DNA of 8,261 nt from Betaproteobacteria bacterium (GTDB taxonomy: Bacteria > Pseudomonadota > Gammaproteobacteria > Burkholderiales > SG8-39), in assembly GCA_004298295.1 (NCBI GenBank), contig SCUH01000086.1, forward strand, positions 1-8,261, in the 5' to 3' direction. A program made the translations under genes and the position numbers. Of this stretch, positions 6,026-8,261 are shown piece after piece; the stretch's first letter is position 1; each line of letters starts with the position of its first letter. The notes beneath the pieces are model-generated. The model saw nothing but the letters and a program-made list of their open reading frames with translations. It was not told where the DNA came from and searched no databases.

Positions 6026-8261
6026 TCAGGTCACGGACGCCATCCGTGCCGGCGGCGCGGGCTGCTCCTCGAAGCGCAGCACGACCTCGGGCTCGGCGCC
6101 GGCATCGGCCTGGACGTCGATGGTGACCTTGCCGCCATGCTGCAGCTTGCCGAACAGCAGCTCGTCGGCGAGCGCGCGGCGCACCGTGTCCTGGATCAGC
6201 CGCGCCATGGGACGCGCGCCCATCAGCGGGTCGAAACCCTTCTTCGCCAGGTGCTCCTTGAGCGCCTGCGTGAAGTGCGCCTCGACTTTCTTCTCCGCGA
6301 GCTGCTCTTCCAGCTGCATCAGGAACTTGTCGACCACGCGCAGGATGATGTCGTGGTCGAGCGCGCGGAACGAGATGATGGCGTCGAGCCGGTTGCGGAA
6401 CTCCGGCGTGAAGGTGCGCTTGATCGCCTCCAGCTCGTCTCCGGTCTGCTTGCCCGAGGTGAAGCCCATGGTGTTCTTCGCCAGCGACTCGGCGCCGGCG
6501 TTGGTGGTCATGACGATCACCACGTTGCGGAAATCCGCCTTGCGGCCGTTGTTGTCGGTCAGCGTGCCGTGATCCATCACCTGCAGCAGGATGCTGTAGA
6601 TGTCCGGGTGCGCCTTCTCGATCTCGTCGAGCAGCAGCACCGAGTAGGGCTTCTTCGTGATCGCCTCGGTCATCAGGCCGCCCTGCTCGAAGCCGACGTA
6701 GCCCGGCGGCGCGCCGATCAGCCGGCTCACCGCGTGCCGCTCCATGTATTCCGACATGTCGAAGCGGATCAGCTCGATGCCCAGACAGTAGGCGAGCTGG
6801 CGCGCGACCTCGGTCTTGCCGACCCCGGTCGGCCCGCTGAACAGGAAGTTGCCGATCGGTTTCTGCGGATTGCCGAGCCCGGAACGCGCCATCTTGATCG
6901 CCGCGGCGAGCGCCTCGATCGCCTTGTCCTGGCCGAACACGACTGCCTTCAGGTCGCGATCCAGGTTGGCGAGCGCGCTGCGGTCGTCGGTCGAGACGCT
7001 GCGCGGCGGGATGCGCGCGATCTTGGCGATGATGTCCTCGATCTCGGTCTTGCCGATGATGCGTTTCTGCTTGCCCTTGGGCGCGATGCGCTGCGCCGCG
7101 CCGGCCTCGTCGATGACGTCGATCGCCTTGTCCGGCAGGTGCCGGTCATTGATGTACTTGGCCGAGAGCTCCGCCGCCGTGCTGAGCGCGTTGGCGGTGT
7201 ACTTGACGCTGTGGTGCGTCTCGAAGCGGCTCTTGAGGCCCTTCAGGATCTCGACCGTCTCCTCCACCGAGGGCTCGACCACGTCGATCTTCTGAAACCG
7301 GCGCGACAGCGCGTGGTCCTTTTCGAACACGCCGCGGTATTCCTGGTAGGTGGTGGCGCCGATGCACTTCAGCGCCCCCGTCGAAAGCGCGGGCTTGAGC
7401 AGGTTCGAGGCATCGAGCGTGCCCCCGGAGGCCGCACCGGCACCGATGACGGTGTGTATTTCGTCGATGAACAGGATCGCATTCGGATTGTCGACGAGCT
7501 GCTTCAGCACCGCCTTCAGGCGCTGTTCGAAGTCGCCGCGGTACTTCGTGCCGGCGAGCAGCGCGCCCATGTCGAGGGCGTAGACGCTGCACTTCGCCAG
7601 CAGCTCGGGCACCTCGCCCTCGACGATGCGCCGCGCCAGGCCTTCGGCGATCGCGGTCTTGCCGACCCCGGCCTCGCCCACCAGCAGCGGGTTGTTCTTG
7701 CGGCGGCGGCACAGCGTCTGCACCACGCGCTCCAGCTCCTTGTCGCGGCCGATGAGGGGGTCGATCTTGCCGGCCTGCGCCAGCGCATTCAGATTCTGCG
7801 TGAAATTGTCGAGCGGGCTGTTAGCGGCCTGCGCTTCGCCCTCGGGCTCGCTGTCGGGCTCGTTCTTGCCCTGGTGCGGCTGCGGCGACTTGGCGATGCC
7901 GTGGGAAATGAAATTCACGACGTCGAGGCGCGTGATGCCCTGCTGCTGCAGGAAGTACACCGCATGCGAGTCTTTCTCGCCGAAGATCGCCACCAGCACG
8001 TTGGCGCCGGTCACTTCCTTCTTGCCCGAGGACTGCACGTGCAGGATGGCACGCTGGATGACGCGCTGGAAGCCGAGCGTGGGCTGCGTGTCCACCTCGC
8101 GGTCCGGCGCGATGCGCGGCGTCTGCTCGGCGATGTGCTGCGTCAGCTGCTTGCGCAGCTCCTCGAGGCTGGCGCCGCAGGCGCGCAGCACCTCGGCCGC
8201 GGTGGGATTGTCGAGCAGCGCCAGCAGCAGGTGCTCCACGGTGATGAACTCGTGGCGCTTC
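6026..8261 (-). CDS. clpA: ATP-dependent Clp protease ATP-binding subunit ClpA, N-terminus cut
   Basis: This AAA+ unfoldase feeds substrates, including N-degron proteins delivered by ClpS, into ClpP. The frame stays open through the right edge; 744 residues are visible and about 20 N-terminal ones are missing, as the edge reads KRHEFITVEHLLL. Counting from the Val codon at 8237-8239: the Clp N-domain (two repeats) spans 1-115; a charged, flexible linker rich in Pro and Glu runs about 115-142; D1 has Walker A GEAGVGKT (188-195), Walker B ILFIDE (255-260) and an arginine pair in LSRRF (313-314); D2 has Walker A GPTGVGKT (469-476), GAPPGYVG (509-516), Walker B VLLLDE (534-539) and the sensor-2 GARPMAR (674-680). 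The ClpP-contacting tripeptide reads MGF (591-593), where E. coli has IGL. The absence of the ClpB middle coiled coil between D1 and D2 excludes ClpB. clpS would be expected upstream, outside the window. Confidence 0.97.
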   Translation of the reverse strand, partial: KRHEFITVEHLLLALLDNPTAAEVLRACGASLEELRKQLTQHIAEQTPRIAPDREVDTQPTLGFQRVIQRAILHVQSSGKKEVTGANVLVAIFGEKDSHAVYFLQQQGITRLDVVNFISHGIAKSPQPHQGKNEPDSEPEGEAQAANSPLDNFTQNLNALAQAGKIDPLIGRDKELERVVQTLCRRRKNNPLLVGEAGVGKTAIAEGLARRIVEGEVPELLAKCSVYALDMGALLAGTKYRGDFEQRLKAVLKQLVDNPNAILFIDEIHTVIGAGAASGGTLDASNLLKPALSTGALKCIGATTYQEYRGVFEKDHALSRRFQKIDVVEPSVEETVEILKGLKSRFETHHSVKYTANALSTAAELSAKYINDRHLPDKAIDVIDEAGAAQRIAPKGKQKRIIGKTEIEDIIAKIARIPPRSVSTDDRSALANLDRDLKAVVFGQDKAIEALAAAIKMARSGLGNPQKPIGNFLFSGPTGVGKTEVARQLAYCLGIELIRFDMSEYMERHAVSRLIGAPPGYVGFEQGGLMTEAITKKPYSVLLLDEIEKAHPDIYSILLQVMDHGTLTDNNGRKADFRNVVIVMTTNAGAESLAKNTMGFTSGKQTGDELEAIKRTFTPEFRNRLDAIISFRALDHDIILRVVDKFLMQLEEQLAEKKVEAHFTQALKEHLAKKGFDPLMGARPMARLIQDTVRRALADELLFGKLQHGGKVTIDVQADAGAEPEVVLRFEEQPAPPARMASVT

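Noticed and set aside
6026..8239. Taking the GTG at 8239 as the true clpA start.
   Set aside because: The frame stays open to the right edge and the preceding codons read KRHEFIT, matching the ClpA N-domain, so the gene is cut by the window rather than starting there.

Overview
The window is GC-rich chromosomal DNA, densely coded on both strands. Gene content and order point to a betaproteobacterium: radC-rpmB-rpmG lies divergent from coaBC-dut, and most proteins read like betaproteobacterial homologues of E. coli housekeeping proteins. A flavocytochrome c sulfide dehydrogenase pair suggests an organism that can oxidise reduced sulfur compounds. The taxonomic call is an inference from protein likeness and synteny; no rRNA gene is present.

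Layout from left to right. (1) Positions 1-1235, minus strand: a two-gene unit for a molybdenum hydroxylase of the xanthine/CO dehydrogenase family, with the 2Fe-2S small subunit followed by the molybdopterin-binding large subunit. The large subunit is cut by the left edge. (2) 1408-1433: an intrinsic terminator. (3) 1457-1861, minus: rpmG and rpmB (ribosomal proteins L33 and L28), with a clear TATAAT promoter at 1894-1899. (4) 1930-2601, minus: radC. (5) 2602-2657: a short divergent intergenic region. (6) 2658-4303, plus: coaBC, then dut with a one-base stop/start overlap. (7) 4310-4333: a palindromic terminator shared by the converging dut and fccB. (8) 4353-5933, minus: fccA-fccB, a monoheme cytochrome c followed by a sulfide dehydrogenase flavoprotein. 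(9) 5974-6007: a perfect 12-bp inverted repeat between clpA and fccA. (10) 6026 to the right edge, minus: clpA, lacking only about its first 20 residues.

Functionally, the core is housekeeping: coenzyme A synthesis (CoaBC), dUTP removal (Dut), ribosome assembly (L28, L33) and protein turnover (ClpA, the unfoldase of ClpAP). Two accessory redox modules sit at its borders. One is a cytoplasmic-type molybdenum hydroxylase, the other a periplasmic sulfide-oxidising flavocytochrome c whose electrons would enter the cytochrome c pool. I see no mobile element, CRISPR array, tRNA, rRNA or integration scar, and no clearly new system. The observations most worth a second look are the inverted repeat carrying TTGACA in its loop upstream of fccA, and the compact monoheme FccAB, whose flavoprotein has a twin-arginine signal with a possible lipobox.
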